Positions 5,502 through 5,765 of a stretch of 5,765 nt of DNA are shown here, in pieces. A program made the translations under genes and the position numbers. The notes under the pieces were generated by a model, which did no database searches, was not told where the DNA came from, and worked only from the letters and a program-made list of their open reading frames with translations. The DNA comes from Actinomycetota bacterium. Its GTDB lineage: Bacteria; Actinomycetota; Actinomycetes; Streptosporangiales; Streptosporangiaceae. The DNA lies in assembly GCA_003140115.1 (NCBI GenBank), contig PLIQ01000583.1:12973-18737 (forward strand). The letters are read 5' to 3'. Every line of letters begins with the position of its first letter. Positions within the stretch are counted from its first letter, which is position 1.

Positions 5502-5580
5502 CAGCGACCAGTCCCACCTGGGCAAAATACGAAATGTCGCCCCTAGCGGTGCCTCTCCGCATGCATTTCCTGCGCTATCT

Positions 5581-5676
5581 CGAACAGATAACGGGTAACA
5601 TCCGCGAAAGTGATACGAACCCGGATTACGAACAGGTAACGGGTAACACCCGCGAAATGGACACAAATCCGGCGTA
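5581..5676. repeat. 48-bp tandem repeat, two copies
   Basis: Units 5581-5628 and 5629-5676 both begin CGAACAG(A/G)TAACGGGTAACA and match at 39 of 48 positions by hand count. They lie 117-212 bases upstream of the lipoprotein copy 2 start. Each unit holds a nested TAACGGGTAAC direct repeat, which could bind a regulator. No gene is supported in 5465-5765. Confidence 0.75.
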
Positions 5677-5678
5677 CG

Positions 5679-5765
5679 CGAACCGGCGAACCGGGGAGCC
5701 CGAGGCAACCCGTCGAACCGGGGAACCGGGGCGCGCGAACCGACGCGCGGAACCCGCGGAACGCG
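5679..5765. repeat. GAACCGG-rich short repeat tract, running to the window edge
   Basis: CGAACCGG or close variants occur at 5679, 5687, 5714, 5722, 5737 and 5748, with GGAACGCG at the very end. The spacing is irregular. It follows directly on the 48-bp tandem repeat and may continue beyond the window. No open frame here looks coding. Confidence 0.5.

Noticed and set aside
4586..5546. Plus-strand open frames opposite lipoprotein copy 2
   Set aside because: Mirror frames of the real gene; the Leu/Gly repeats are the minisatellite read backwards.
5600..5630. tRNA T-loop-like GGTTCGTATC on the minus strand
   Set aside because: No acceptor or anticodon stem can be formed around it, and it lies inside the tandem repeat.
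5581..5676. CRISPR array
   Set aside because: The two units are directly adjacent with no unique spacers and no cas gene is present.
5238..5708. Minus-strand open frame with repeated FRGCYPL(P/S)VR
   Set aside because: The peptide repeat is only the 48-bp DNA repeat read in one frame, and the frame runs into the lipoprotein gene out of phase.
1..5765. Insertion sequence or transposon carrying the inverted repeats
   Set aside because: The inverted arms are coding paralogues; there is no transposase or integrase and no short terminal repeats with target duplications.

Overview
The window is GC-rich DNA with a strong G/C bias at third codon positions, GTG starts, GGAGG-type ribosome binding sites, a BldC-type regulator and a DUF4229 protein. 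Together these point to a chromosomal segment of an actinobacterium with streptomycete- or Streptosporangiales-like traits; the genus cannot be fixed from the sequence. Six genes are supported.

Left part (1-1320): the 3' part of a gene that runs in from the left edge encodes a zinc metalloprotease domain of the anthrax lethal-factor type (HEVGH, then EFFAD exactly 45 residues later). It is followed 12 bases later by an 89-residue gene of unknown function, probably in the same operon. The pair looks like an effector or protease with a small partner, but the partner role is inference.

Centre (1321-2737): a convergent gap with short repeats and a hairpin separates that operon from a 72-residue BldC-like MerR-family regulator on the minus strand. 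Across a 178-base, locally AT-rich divergent promoter region lies a lipoprotein with a glycoside hydrolase family 12 (GH12)-like domain and both catalytic glutamates.

Right part (2758-5765): directly behind the lipoprotein gene come a PLP-dependent threonine/serine dehydratase without an ACT domain and a two-helix DUF4229 membrane protein. Facing them on the minus strand is a second GH12-like lipoprotein, about 83 percent identical to the first over 234 residues. Its linker has been expanded by a 15-bp minisatellite. The two copies form a 702-bp inverted repeat around the dehydratase and DUF4229 genes.

The second lipoprotein gene has a hairpin that covers part of its ribosome binding site. 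Further upstream lie a 48-bp tandem repeat and a GAACCGG-rich repeat tract. The most notable points are the lethal-factor-like protease with its small partner, the inverted GH12 pair next to a BldC-like regulator, and several uncatalogued repeat families in the gaps.
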